Below, piece after piece: positions 16,564 through 26,900 of a stretch of 64,000 bases of DNA; within the stretch, counting starts at the first letter, position 1, and every line of letters begins with the position of its first letter. The notes below the pieces were generated by a model. It made no database searches and was not told the origin of the DNA. It saw only the letters and a program-made list of their open reading frames with translations. The position numbers were made by a program, and so were the translations under genes. Where the stretch lies: the NCBI GenBank assembly GCA_044222225.1, contig JBGANR010000022.1, positions 1 through 64,000 of the forward strand, given 5' to 3'. The stretch is from JBGANR01 sp044222225. GTDB lineage: Bacteria > Actinomycetota > Actinomycetes > Mycobacteriales > Mycobacteriaceae.

Positions 16564-17763
16564 TCAGTCGTTGTCGGCGTTGCCCTTCTTCCACTGCGAC
16601 CACGGGATGTTCCAGTCGCCGAGTCCGTCGAGACCGGACAGCTGCGGGCCGACCGTGTTCTTGACGATGACGATGTCGCCGCGGAGCGCGTTCTCGACGA
16701 ACCAGCGCGCGTTGTCCGGGCTGAGGTTGAGGCAGCCGTGGCTCGTGTTCGTGTAGCCCTGCGAGCCGACCGACCACGGCGCCGAGTGCAGGTAGATGCC
16801 GCTGTAGGACATCTGCGTCGCCCACGCGACGTCGAGACGGTAGCCGTCCGGCGAGTTGACCGGGACACCGTAGGTCGACGAGTCCATGACGATCGAGTTG
16901 AGACGCTCGCCGATGATGTACGTGCCGTTGTCGGTCGGCGTCGAGTCCTTGCCCATCGACGTCGGCATCTCCTGGATGACCTTGCCGTCCTCGCGGACGA
17001 CGACCGTCTTCGTGCTGTCGTCGGCGGTGGCCACGAGCGAGCGGCCGATGGTGAAGCTGAGCTTCTGGTTCTCCTGGCCGAAGGTGCCGCCGCCGAGATC
17101 GATGCCGTAGGTGTTGACCTCGACGTTGATCTTCGTGCCGGACTTCCAGTAGCTCTCCGGCCGCCACCGGACCTCACGGTCGCTGATCCAGTAGAACGCG
17201 CCCTCGACCGGCGGGTTCGTGGTCACCTTGATGGCGTCCTGGGCGGCCTTGCGGTTCGTGATCGTCTCGTCGAAGCGAACCGCGACGGGCTGTCCGACGC
17301 CGACGGTCTCGTTGTTGGCCGGCATCAGGTACGCCTGCGTGATGTTCTCCGGCGCGCGCGTCGTGAACGTCAGCGTCGACGTCTTGGCGCCGCCGAGTCC
17401 CTTGGCGGCGATCGTCGCCGTGTACTTCTTGCCGTAGCCGAACTGGCCGATGCTCGTCCAGGTCAGGCCGTCCTCCGACAGCGTGCCCTTGACGGCGCCC
17501 GTCGCGGACTTGACCTCCACCGAGTCGAGCTTGCCGTCCGTCGACTTGATCTCGAGCGGCTTGCCCGGGAGCACGCCGACCTGACCGTCCTTGACGTTCG
17601 CGGTGATGCCCGGCTTGAGGATCGAGTCGACGGGATCGCCGGCGTTCACCTTGTCGCTGAACGTCTGCCCGCCCGAGCAGCCGGCGATGAGCGCCGCGGC
17701 GACCACGGAGATCGCGACGGTCACGCTCGCGCGCGTGCGCGAAGAACCACCCGTGATGAACAT
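16564..17763 (-). CDS. L,D-transpeptidase lipoprotein, LdtMt2-like
   Basis: This 399-residue protein has a lipoprotein signal (lipobox ALIAGC near residue 29), two Ig-like domains (about 45-150 and 150-250) and a YkuD catalytic domain ending in the motif HSAPWSVGSQGYTNTSHGC, with the catalytic Cys near 344. It makes 3-3 cross-links in peptidoglycan outside the membrane, the main cross-link of mycobacterial walls. Its position before DUF3618, bcp, acpS and fas matches Rv2518c (LppS/LdtMt2) in M. tuberculosis. ATG 17763 follows an AGGAG ribosome binding site. Confidence 0.93.
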   Translation of the reverse strand: MFITGGSSRTRASVTVAISVVAAALIAGCSGGQTFSDKVNAGDPVDSILKPGITANVKDGQVGVLPGKPLEIKSTDGKLDSVEVKSATGAVKGTLSEDGLTWTSIGQFGYGKKYTATIAAKGLGGAKTSTLTFTTRAPENITQAYLMPANNETVGVGQPVAVRFDETITNRKAAQDAIKVTTNPPVEGAFYWISDREVRWRPESYWKSGTKINVEVNTYGIDLGGGTFGQENQKLSFTIGRSLVATADDSTKTVVVREDGKVIQEMPTSMGKDSTPTDNGTYIIGERLNSIVMDSSTYGVPVNSPDGYRLDVAWATQMSYSGIYLHSAPWSVGSQGYTNTSHGCLNLSPDNARWFVENALRGDIVIVKNTVGPQLSGLDGLGDWNIPWSQWKKGNADND

Positions 17764-18068
17764 TGTGCACTCCTACCTGCGAAGATCGGCGACAGCTGTG
17801 CCGACTACGGCGACGGCGATCCAGCCCCGGTCGGATACTGTCGCTCGCCTGCAACTAAAGATAGCAGAACATGGGCGTGCCACCATTGGCGGAAGCCGCC
17901 CGTTGTCGCTGCGATCGCGTCCGATCATAGCGAACCAGGCATGAATGCCGGAAATTCCCGGGCGCGTCGCCCCGGCGCGTCGTACGCGGTATGGGAGAAC
18001 GACTGACGTTACCGCAGGTCGGCTGACGTGTCTGGCGCGGCGCAGATCAGTGTCGGCAGACGAGAATA
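17764..18068. other. Non-coding upstream region of the L,D-transpeptidase gene
   Basis: There is no convincing gene in these roughly 305 bases. A short AT-richer patch near 17860-17875 (CTAAAGATAGCAGAAC on the plus strand) could hold the minus-strand -10 region (TATCTT) of the transpeptidase gene. Open frames here lack motifs and ribosome binding sites. Confidence 0.4.
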
Positions 18069-18102
18069 GACCCTGATCCGGACTACAGGCCGGATCAGGG
18101 TC
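18069..18102 (-). terminator. Terminator downstream of tRNA-Lys
   Basis: Bases 18069-18081 pair perfectly with 18090-18102 (stem GACCCTGATCCGG) over an eight-base loop. It lies seven bases past the 3' end of tRNA-Lys on the minus strand and is followed there by a T-rich stretch (TATTCTC). It is the likely transcription end of the tRNA. Confidence 0.8.
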
Positions 18103-18108
18103 TTGCTG

Positions 18109-18181
<73 letters not shown>

Positions 18182-18249
18182 GTTGCCGGGGAGAACGTTA
18201 TCAGCCACTCCCCCGGACCACAAATCGGCCTTCTACCTGCGACGATGCG

Positions 18250-18474
18250 TCAGCGCTTGAAGAGCTTGCGCAGCACGAGAGTGCCGACGACGACACCCAG
18301 ACCGATGAGCGTGTACTTGACGGGCGGACGGTTGACGATCTCCAACGCGGACGCCTTGACGTCGTCGGCGATCCGCTGCGGGTTCGCCCGCACCGCCAGC
18401 GAATCGAGCGCCGAGGCCAACTCCTCGCGCGCCTTGACGATGTCCCGCTCGATGCTCTCGGGGTCGCGTGCCAC
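18250..18474 (-). CDS. DUF3618 small membrane protein
   Basis: This 74-residue protein begins ARDPESIERDIVKAREELASALD, the DUF3618 signature, and has one C-terminal membrane segment (YTLIGLGVVVGTLVL) followed by a basic tail RKLFKR. It matches Rv2520c by sequence type and position. The start is GTG 18474 with GGAG upstream. The function is unknown; it is likely a membrane-anchored protein with a helical cytoplasmic part. Confidence 0.88.
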   Translation of the reverse strand: MARDPESIERDIVKAREELASALDSLAVRANPQRIADDVKASALEIVNRPPVKYTLIGLGVVVGTLVLRKLFKR

Positions 18475-18573
18475 GTGTTCTCCGTTCGACGTGCGGGCCT
18501 CACCCGCTGATCAGACCGCCCCTACCGTAGCCCGCGCCACGACACCGGACCTGCTGACACTCCTCTCCACCAC

Positions 18574-19089
18574 TCACAAGGGACAGTCGTCGAGCTCGTA
18601 CCGCACGACCGGCACGCCGTCCACACCGTGCAGGCTGATCACCTCACGCTCGCCGGTCCTCCGCCAGCCGTGTGCCCGATAGAAGCCCTCGGCGCGCTCG
18701 TTGCCGTCCATGACCCAGAGCGAGGCCCGCCGGCAGCCCTGATCGGCGAGCAGGCGGACGCCGGCCGTCAGCAGCCGCTCACCGATCCCCCGGCGCCAGG
18801 ACGACGGCGCGACGTAGAGCGCCATCACGTGGCCGTCCGGCTCACCGGCGTCGTCGCGCACGGTCTCGACCGTGACGAACCCGACGATCGCATCGGCAGA
18901 GACCGCGACGATCGTCACCGGGCCGTCGTCGGCGCCGAAGGTGTAGCGCGCGGCGAACGCGGCCGGCGACAGGCCGTCCAGGGCGTCGTCCGGCAGCATC
19001 CCCCGGTAGCCCGCCCGCCAACTCGCGACGTGCACCGCGGCGACGGCGTCCGCGTCAGCGGGACATGCGCGGCGCAAGAGCACAGTCAT
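18574..19089 (-). CDS. GNAT-family N-acetyltransferase
   Basis: The 171-residue product has the GNAT fold: LRRACPADADAVAAVHVASWR at the N-terminus, the acetyl-CoA pyrophosphate loop VAPSSWRRGIGERLL (R/Q-x-x-G-x-G/A type) and the C-terminal NERAEGFYRAHGWRRTGE. The substrate is unknown. A TACCGT -10 box (minus strand, 19101-19096) lies six bases before ATG 19089, so the mRNA is probably leaderless. It is divergent from bcp. Confidence 0.88.
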   Translation of the reverse strand: MTVLLRRACPADADAVAAVHVASWRAGYRGMLPDDALDGLSPAAFAARYTFGADDGPVTIVAVSADAIVGFVTVETVRDDAGEPDGHVMALYVAPSSWRRGIGERLLTAGVRLLADQGCRRASLWVMDGNERAEGFYRAHGWRRTGEREVISLHGVDGVPVVRYELDDCPL

Positions 19090-19160
19090 CTCCCGACGGT
19101 AGACGTCGTCGATGACGCGCCGCACCGAGAATGTCCGTGCCTGCCGTTACCGTGGAAACC

Positions 19161-19631
19161 ATGACTTCGACACGCCTGCAGCCCGGCGACCCCGCCCCCG
19201 CGTTCACCCTGCCCGACGCCGACGGCAACGACGTCTCGCTCTCGGACTACGCGGGCAGGCGCGTCATCGTCTACTGCTACCCGGCCGCCCTGACGCCGGG
19301 CTGCACCAAGCAGGCCTGCGACTTCCGGGACAGCCTCGCGGAACTCAACGAGGCGGGGCTCGACGTCGTCGGCATCTCGCCCGACGCCCCGGCCAAGCTC
19401 GCGAAGTTCCGCGACAAGGAGGGGCTGACGTTTCCCGTGCTGGGCGACCCCGACAAGGCCGTGCTGACGGCGTACGGCGCCTTCGGTGAGAAGAAGATGT
19501 ACGGCAGGACGGTGGTCGGCGTCATCCGTTCGACGTTCGTCGTCGGGCCCGACGGCAAGGTCGAGGTCGCGCAGTACAACGTCCGCGCCACGGGCCACGT
19601 CGCCAAGCTGCGTCGCGAACTGTCGGTCTAG
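19161..19631 (+). CDS. bcp: Thioredoxin-dependent thiol peroxidase (peroxiredoxin Q/BCP)
   Basis: The 156-residue product has the Prx motif YPAALTPGCTKQACDFRD with the peroxidatic Cys at about residue 45 and a second Cys five residues later, the BCP-type resolving position. It reduces hydroperoxides using thioredoxin in the cytosol. TACCGT at 19148-19153 lies seven bases before ATG 19161, with no ribosome binding site, pointing to a leaderless transcript. It matches Rv2521. Confidence 0.93.
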   Translation: MTSTRLQPGDPAPAFTLPDADGNDVSLSDYAGRRVIVYCYPAALTPGCTKQACDFRDSLAELNEAGLDVVGISPDAPAKLAKFRDKEGLTFPVLGDPDKAVLTAYGAFGEKKMYGRTVVGVIRSTFVVGPDGKVEVAQYNVRATGHVAKLRRELSV

Positions 19632-19702
19632 CCTTGATCGCCAGGTGGGCCGCCCGTTCCGCAGGCGAGATCCACGGATTCTCGGACTAGGAGCACGACG
19701 AC

Positions 19703-20383
19703 ATGCCGCAGCGCGCCGACGGAAAGCCGCACTCCCCTGCGGCCCGGGCGCGTCTGCTCAGCTCTGAGCCGCTGGTTCCGCGCAAGCGGCCCACCCAGGA
19801 GCGCAGCCGGCGGCGCGTCGACGCGATGCTCGCGGCGGCGCGCACGCTGCTCGTCGACGTCGGCTTCGAGGCGCTGACGTGCGAGGACGTCGCCACCCAG
19901 GCAGATGTCCCCATCGGCTCGGTCTACCAGTACTTCGCCAACAAGTACGTCATCGTCTGTGAGCTCGACCGGCTGGACGCCGTCGCCGTCCAGGAGGAAC
20001 TCGCGGCGTTCTCCGCCGAGGTGCCGTCGCTGCAGTGGCCGCCGCTGCTGGAGAAGTTCCTCGACCACCTGGCCGCGCTCTGGCGAGACGACCCGTCGCG
20101 TCGCGCCGTCTGGCTGGCGGTGCAGAGCACACCCGCCACGCGGGCGACGGCGCGCGTCCACGAGCGCGCGCTCGCCGAGCAGGTGGCCCGCATCATCGCC
20201 CCGCTGACGCCGTCGCAGCGCGGGCGACGCCGCATGATGTCCGAGGTGCTCGTCCACACGGCGTACTCGGTGCTGAGCTTCTCCGTCGAGGGCGGCCACG
20301 ACCACGAGGAGACGGTCGCCGAGCTCAAGCGGATGTTCGGCGGCTATCTGCTCGCCACTGCCGAGACCGGAGACGAGAAGTGA
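19703..20383 (+). CDS. TetR-family transcriptional regulator next to acpS-fas
   Basis: This 226-residue regulator has a basic N-terminal extension of about 30 residues, then a TetR helix-turn-helix (RVDAMLAAARTLLVDVGFEALTCEDVATQADVPIGSVYQYFANKYVIV). The C-terminal ligand domain is unassigned. ATG 19703 follows CTAGGAG. It converges on acpS-fas. A role in fatty acid synthesis control is possible from position only. Confidence 0.85.
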   Translation: MPQRADGKPHSPAARARLLSSEPLVPRKRPTQERSRRRVDAMLAAARTLLVDVGFEALTCEDVATQADVPIGSVYQYFANKYVIVCELDRLDAVAVQEELAAFSAEVPSLQWPPLLEKFLDHLAALWRDDPSRRAVWLAVQSTPATRATARVHERALAEQVARIIAPLTPSQRGRRRMMSEVLVHTAYSVLSFSVEGGHDHEETVAELKRMFGGYLLATAETGDEK

Positions 20384-20458
20384 CCGGAGCCTGTCACTGA
20401 GAGCGCCGACGCGGCGATATGGGTCGCGAAGATCCGCCGGTCGACAGGTTCCGGTCAC
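20380..20458. repeat. Palindromic repeat element, copy 1
   Basis: Bases 20380-20395 (GTGACCGGAGCCTGTC) are the inverse of 20443-20458 with one mismatch. The space between holds a second partial hairpin (GCGGCGATATGGGTCGC). The reverse complement resembles the element at 54208-54292: both share CAGTGACAGG-N2-CCGG ends and a CGAC..ATAT..CGCCG centre. It overlaps the TetR stop codon. Confidence 0.6.
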
Positions 20459-20468
20459 GACAACGAAG

Positions 20469-20502
20469 AACGGCGCCCACCCCGGTCGGGGTGGGCGCCG
20501 TT
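20469..20502. terminator. Bidirectional terminator between tetR and acpS
   Basis: Bases 20469-20483 pair perfectly with 20488-20502 (15-base stem, loop GGTC). TTTT follows on the plus strand, and TTCTTCGTT on the minus strand. It separates the convergent TetR gene and the fas-acpS run. Confidence 0.9.
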
Positions 20503-20522
20503 TTCCACGTATCCGCGGGCCT

Positions 20523-20921
20523 CTACAGGCTCGGATCCTCCAGCACGGCCACAGCGGCGGCGACGTCACCGTCGTGCGTCAGCGACAGATGCACCCGCAG
20601 GTGCCCGAGGTGCTCCTGGAGCGCCTCGGAGAACCGGATGGACGGACGTCCCCAGCGATCGGTGACCACCCAGATGTCCCGGTGGACCACGTCGCCGATA
20701 GCCGGGACCTGCGCGAACCGGCTGCCGGACCAGGCCTTGATCACGGCCTCCTTGGCGGCCCAGCGGCCGGCGAGGTGCATCGCGTCGGGCCCGTGGCCGG
20801 CGGCGGCGTCACGCCGCTCGACGGCCGTGAACACCTCGGCGAACCGGGTGCCGGGACGGTCCAACTGCTCGGTGAACTCGGGGATCGAGACGAGGTCGAT
20901 GCCCACTCCGATGACGCTCAC
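20523..20921 (-). CDS. acpS: Holo-[acyl-carrier-protein] synthase
   Basis: This 132-residue protein has the AcpS motifs GVGIDLVSIPEF (metal-binding Asp) and AGRWAAKEAVIKAW (catalytic Glu/Lys), plus VHLSLTHDGDVAAAVAVLE. It transfers phosphopantetheine to the ACP domain of the type I fatty acid synthase encoded just upstream. Its ATG overlaps the fas TGA, so the two are translationally coupled. In fungal synthases this domain is fused at the C-terminus; here it is separate, as in mycobacteria. Confidence 0.95.
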   Translation of the reverse strand: MSVIGVGIDLVSIPEFTEQLDRPGTRFAEVFTAVERRDAAAGHGPDAMHLAGRWAAKEAVIKAWSGSRFAQVPAIGDVVHRDIWVVTDRWGRPSIRFSEALQEHLGHLRVHLSLTHDGDVAAAVAVLEDPSL

Positions 20922-23900
20922 CGGGCGTCACCGGCGTAGCTGCCGGCAGCACCCAGGCGCGCCGCGGGATCGAGCAGCATCGTCGACTCGATGTCCGCCT
21001 CGGGCACCGAGCCCGACAGTCGTCGGTTCGGCGGCCGCTGATAGGCGGGCCTCCCGCCGCACATGGCGTCGAGCAGTCGCTGCTTGCCGTCGCGCTGCCG
21101 CGCCGCGGCCCGCTCGCGGTAGCTCTCGCGCTCGCCCTCCGGCAGCGTCGCGACGAACGCCTCCGGGTGAACGACCGCGATGAGACCCGACACGTGACCG
21201 AAGCCGAGGCTCGTCAGCATTCCGGCCTTGATCGAGAACGGCGTCTTACTCATCTCCATCGGCTGCGTCGGCCACACGAGATGCGGGTACTGCTCCATGA
21301 CCTCATCCACGCAGTCCAGGCTACGGTTCGGCGGAATGACGCCGTCACGCAGGATCTGGCACAGGCCGATGAGCTGGAACGCCGCCGCGCCGCCCTTGGA
21401 GTGGCCCGTGAGCGTCTTCTGCGAGACGACGAACAGCGGAGCTCCGTCGCCACGACCGATCGCCTTGGCCAGCCGCGTGTGCAGCTTGGCCTCGTTCGGA
21501 TCGTTGGCCTTCGTCGACGTGTCGTGCTTGGAGATCACGGCCACGTCGTCCGCGCTGACGCCGAGCGACGCGAGAGACTCGGCGAGCGCCGATCCCCGCC
21601 CGCCACGGGCCGCACCGAGCGCACCGAGACCCGGCGCCGGGATCGACGTGTGCACGCCGTCGCCGAAGCTCGCAGCCCAGGCCACCACACCGAGCACCGG
21701 CAGCCCCATCTGCGCCGCGACGTCGCCGCGGGCCAGCAGCACCGTGCCGCCGCCGTTGGACTCGACGAAGCCGCCGCGCCGCCGGTCGTTGGCCCGGGAG
21801 AACCGCCGCGGGTCGATGCCCTTGGCGGCCATCACAGCCGAATCGGCGGTGGCCGACATGTCACCGAACCCGACGATGCCCTCGATGCCGAGGTCGTCGA
21901 AGCCGCCGGCGACCGCGAACAGCGCCTTGCCGACGCGGATCTTGTCGACGCCCTCCTCCACGGAGACCGCCGCCGTCGCGCAGGCCGCGACCGGGTGGAT
22001 CATCGCGCCGTAGCTGCCGATGTACGACTGCACGACGTGCGCCGCGACGACGTTCGGCAGGGCCTCCTGCAGGATGTCGTTCGGCTTCGCCTCACCCAGC
22101 AGGGTGTCGAGGTACAGCGAGCGCATCGACGTCATGCCGCCCATGCCCGTGCCCTGCGTGTTGGCGACGAGGCCCGGGTGGACCCAGCGCATGAGCTCGG
22201 ACGGCGAGAAGCCGGACGAGAGGAACGCGTCGACCGTCGCGACGAGGTTCCACAGCGCGACCCGGTCGACCGACTCGGCCATGTCCGGGGACACGCCCCA
22301 GCGTGTGACGTCGAAGCCGGTCGGGAGCTGGCCGCCCACCGTCCGCGTCAGGGTGTACCGGCGCGGCACACGGATCTCGGTGCCCGCGCGGCGGGTCACC
22401 TTCCAATCGCCCTCCGCACCGACGCTGACCACCGTCTTGTCCGGTTGCGCGGCCGCGAACGACCGCGCCTCGGCCTCGGAGCCGACCGTGAAGGTGACGT
22501 CCTCGTCGAGGAACACCGACGTCAGCAGCGGCGAGGTGTTGGCGATCATCTCGCCCTCGTCCGCGTAGCGCCGGATGCCGCAACGCTCCATGACGGCGTC
22601 GTGGTAGCGATCAGCGATGTCCGCCTCGGCGACCGGATCGCCCGTCTCGACGTCGTACCAGCCGGCCTTGGGGTTCTGCTCCCAGGTGATCAGGCCCGTG
22701 TTCCAGGCCAGCTCGAGGACGCCGGCCGCCGACAGGCGGTCGTCGACCTCGACCTCGAAGCGCGTCCGGGCGCTGCCGTACGGGCCGAGCTCACCGGCGC
22801 CGACGATGACGACGAGGTCCTCGGGCCGCGAATCGAGCGGCGCCCAGGACGGGCGCGTCGAGGAGTCGGCGACCGCGGGACCGGACAGCGCCACGTTGAC
22901 GGCGCCCGCCGGAGCCTTGGCCGCGGCGGCCTTGGCCGGGGCCTCGACGCCGGCCGTGATGGCCTGCAGGTCGATGCCGTCGAGCCCGGCCGTCAGGTCC
23001 AGCAGCAGCGGCTCGACGAGAGCCGACGCACGCTGGTCCGGCGCACACAGACCGAGCAGCTCGGCCGCCATCTCGGACGTGCTCCACGTGCGCACGCCGG
23101 CCGCCTCGACGGCGTCGACGAGCGGATCGTTGCCGCCCATGAGTCCGGTGCCGCGCACCCAGCCGATGATCGCGTGGGCGAGCGTCGTGCGCTCGTTCCA
23201 CGCCGACTCGGCCTTCCAGCGCAGGCAGAGCGCGTCGAGCGCGGCCTTGGCCTCGCCGTACGCGCCGTCGCCGCCGAAGAGGCCGCGGTTGGGCGAGCCC
23301 GGCAGCACGACGTGCAGCCGCGCGGCCAGGTCCGCGTCACCGCCGAGGGCGGCGAGACCGGCGATGAGCCGCTCCACCGACCACAACAGCACCTTCATCT
23401 CGAGCTCGGCGCGCGGGCCGGCGTCCGTGAGGTCGCCGACGACGCGCGGCGCCGCGAACGGGAAGAGCAACGTGGGACGCAGCGCCTCCTTGACGACGCC
23501 GGTGCTGCCGCCGAGGTTCTCGGTCTGCTCCGAGCCGACCCACTCGACGAGCGCGTCGACGTCGGCGTACGAGGCCATGTTGGCCTGGACGAGCCACAGC
23601 TTGGCGCCCGTCCGGGCCGACGTGCGGTAGAGCTCCTTGAAGAACGCGAGGCGCTCCGGCGTCAGCCGCGAGGTGGTGGCGACGACGGTCGCGCCGCCGC
23701 CGAGCAGCCCACCCGCGACGGCTGCGGCGATGGAGCCCTTGGCCGCGCCGGTGACGACGGCGATCTCGCCGGCCCACCGGGCCTCACCCGAGTCCTCGGC
23801 CGCGGCGGCGATCGCCGCGAAGACGCGGGCGTGGCCGGCCCGGCCCTCCGCCAGCGCCTTGTCCTGCCACCACGTCGCGTGGGACGCGACGATCGAGCCG

Positions 23901-26900
23901 GCGGCGGTGAAGCGGCCGACGATCTGCTCGACGTCGGCGTCGATCTCGTTCTCGTCGGCGAGCCACAGCCGCGCGACGTCCTCGCGGGCGGACGCCCAGC
24001 GATCGTCGAGCAGCACGGCGCGCCGCGCGTCGAACGCCGGGGCGACGGCCCGCAGCCAGTCCTTGCCCAGCTCGGCGGAGACCCGCTCCGCCAGCTCGAC
24101 GGCCTCGGCGTCGTCGCTCTCGGCCGCCGCGACGACGTCCTCGAGGCCGAGCTTGCGCAGCGTCACCCGCGCGGCCGACGCGAGCGCGCCGTCCGGGCCG
24201 GTCAGCTGGTCGGTGAACTCGGCGAGCGCGGCGGCGTCGACGACGGCCCCGCCCCCGCCGCCACCGGCGGCCGGCAGCGCCACGGCGACGCCGCGGGCGG
24301 CGCCGACCGACTCGACGGCGCGGTCGATGAGCGCGTCGAGATCGACGGTCGAGGCGAGCGGTCCGGTGAGCAGGCCACCGAGGTCGCCGCCCCGGACGCT
24401 CGCACCGTCGCGGCAGCCGAGGGCCAACGCGACCGTGGCGTGCGTCGCCCAGCCGTCGCCGAGCTGCCACGCACCGGTGACGCGCTCCGCGATGTACGCG
24501 GCGCGCTTGCCGAGCGGTCCGAGCACCTTGCGCACCTGGTCGGCGACGGCGTCGCTGAGCACCGAGCCGAGCGGACGGTAGCCGCGGGCGAGCGTCGAGA
24601 CGGTGGCGGCGAGCGCCGTCATCTCGGCTTCCGCGGCGCCGTCGATGGCGCCGAGACCGAGCTCGGTGCCGACGTCCAGCAGCAGCTGGTTACGGCGCGA
24701 CGAGACGCCGTCGCACAGCGACTCGATCGTGTCGGACGGGCCGATCTGATCGGGGCGCATCTTCGTCCACAGGGCCACGACGGCACGCACCGCGTCGGCC
24801 GGGCCGAAGGCGAGATCCGCCGGGCGCGGTCCCGAGGCGGCCGCGGGTGCGGCTGCGGCGGGAGCCGCGGACGACGCCGCGGCGGGCGCGGACGCTGCGG
24901 ACGGAGCCGCGGGTGCGACCGGCTCGTCGTCGGCGTCGGGTGCGCCGGCGTCGCGACCGAGCACCGCGTCGTTGTCGCGCTCGAGGTTGAGCACCTGCAC
25001 GGTGGAGCCCGTGAACTGGTCGAGCTTGAGCGTGTTGGTCGCCAGGCCGGCGACGGTCGGCGCGCTCTTGACGCCGACCTCGACGAAGCGGTCGATGCCG
25101 AGACCGCCTCGCTCGACCGGCGTGAACAGCAGATCCTGCGTCTCGATCCAGCGCACCGGGCTGGCGAACTGCCAGGCCAGGAGCTCGATGAGGACGATGC
25201 GGGCCAGCCCGTCGCGATCGGCGCTGACGTTCTCCCAGTCGGCGAGGACGGCGTCGAGCGGCTCCGACGGCACGAGATCGGCGATCTCCTGCACGAACTC
25301 GCGGCTCAGGTTGAACAGCCGCGGCACGAGGTTCGGCACGTACTTGCCGATGAGCACCGACGCGTCGATCCGCGCCGGCAACAGCTCATCGAGCTTGTGC
25401 CGGAACTCGGGCACGCCGTCGCGCAGCACGGTGCTGTGGAACGGCACGTCGATGCCCGGCACGAGGATGAACGCGCGGCGGCCGCCGAACTCGGCGACCC
25501 GGCGCTCGACCTCGACCTGCAGCGCTTCGAGGCCCTTGACGGTGCCCGCGATGGCGTACTGCGAGCCGCGCAGGTTGAGGTTGACCACCTCGAGGAACTC
25601 CCCGACGCCCTCGCCGACACCGGCGACGAACGCGGTGACGTCGTCGTCGGCCAGGCCGAACTGGCTCGGCCGGATGGCCGCCATCCGGTAATCGCTGCGG
25701 CCCTTGGCGTCGCGCGGCACGAGGTTGTGCATCGCCGAACCGCGCTGGAAGACGACCTCCAGCACCGCCTCGAGCGGCAGCACCTGGGCGCAGGCGGCGA
25801 GCGCGTTGTACTCGCCGACGCTGTGGCCGCAGGTGATCGCGTCCGGGACGCGGGCGCCCTGCTCGGTCAGCTCGGCCATCTGCGCGACGCCGAGCGTCGC
25901 CATCGCGACCTGCGTGAACTGCGTGAGGAAGAGCACGCCGTCCGGATGGCTGTAGCGGACGCCGTTCGCCACGAGCGTCGTCGGGTTGTCGCGGACGACG
26001 GCCAGGATGGAGAAGCCGAGCGCCTTGCGGGTGTGTGCGTCGGCGCGGTCCCAGATCTCGCGGGCGGCCTTGCTGCGCGAGCGCGCGGCCATGCCCATGC
26101 CCATGCTCTGGATGCCCTGGCCGGGGAACGCGTAGACGGTGCGCGGCGGCGCGAGCACGCCGCTGGCGGTCATGACGACGTCGTCGCCGACCTTGCACGT
26201 CACGGCGATGACGTCGGCGCCGGCGTCGATGCCGGTGCGCTCGACACGCACGTCGATCTCGTCGCCGAGCCGCACCATGCCCAGGTAGCGCGCCGTCCAG
26301 CCGCGCAGCGGACGCGGCGCGGGCAGCCCCGAGCCGTCCGCGGCGGTGACGACCTGCTGGGCGGCGGCCGAAAGCCACATGCCGTGCACGATCGGCTCGC
26401 CGAGACCGGCCAGCGCGGCCGCGACGCGGTCGGTGTGGATCGGGTTGCGGTCGCCGGAGACGGCCGCGAAGCCGTTCATCCGGGACGGCGCGGTGATGCG
26501 GGCGCGACGCAGCTGCTTGCGCACCGTGTCCTCGGCACCGGCGCCGAGAGCGCCGCCCGCCGCGACCGGGTCACCGAGCGTGGCGGCCGCCGTGCGGCCG
26601 CGGATCGCGAACCGCTCCGTGAACTCGGCGAGCGAGCGCTCGCCCGCGGCGATGGTCACCGCGACCTCGATGACGCGGCCGAACTCGGTGTCGACGACCT
26701 CGCCGAGGCGTGCCGTGATCACGACGTCCGTCGCGGTCGTCGGCAGCGCGCCGAACTGCGTGACCGCGTGGTCGAGGTGGACCAGGTCGAGCAGACCTTC
26801 GACGGCCGGGCCGCCGGCCGGCGTCCGGGCCGCGCCGATGGCCGCGAAGACCGCGGGCCAGGCGAGACCGACGAGCGCGTCCGGGACCGGCACCTCGGCG

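Noticed and set aside
19628..20569. A 313-codon minus-strand frame opposite the TetR gene
   Set aside because: It runs through the bidirectional terminator and has antisense composition, while the TetR helix-turn-helix is clear on the plus strand.
24820..24930. Low-complexity GCG/GCC-rich stretch inside fas as a possible repeat array
   Set aside because: It encodes the Ala/Pro linker before the ACP domain. There are no regular repeat units or spacers, and no CRISPR array is visible anywhere in the window.
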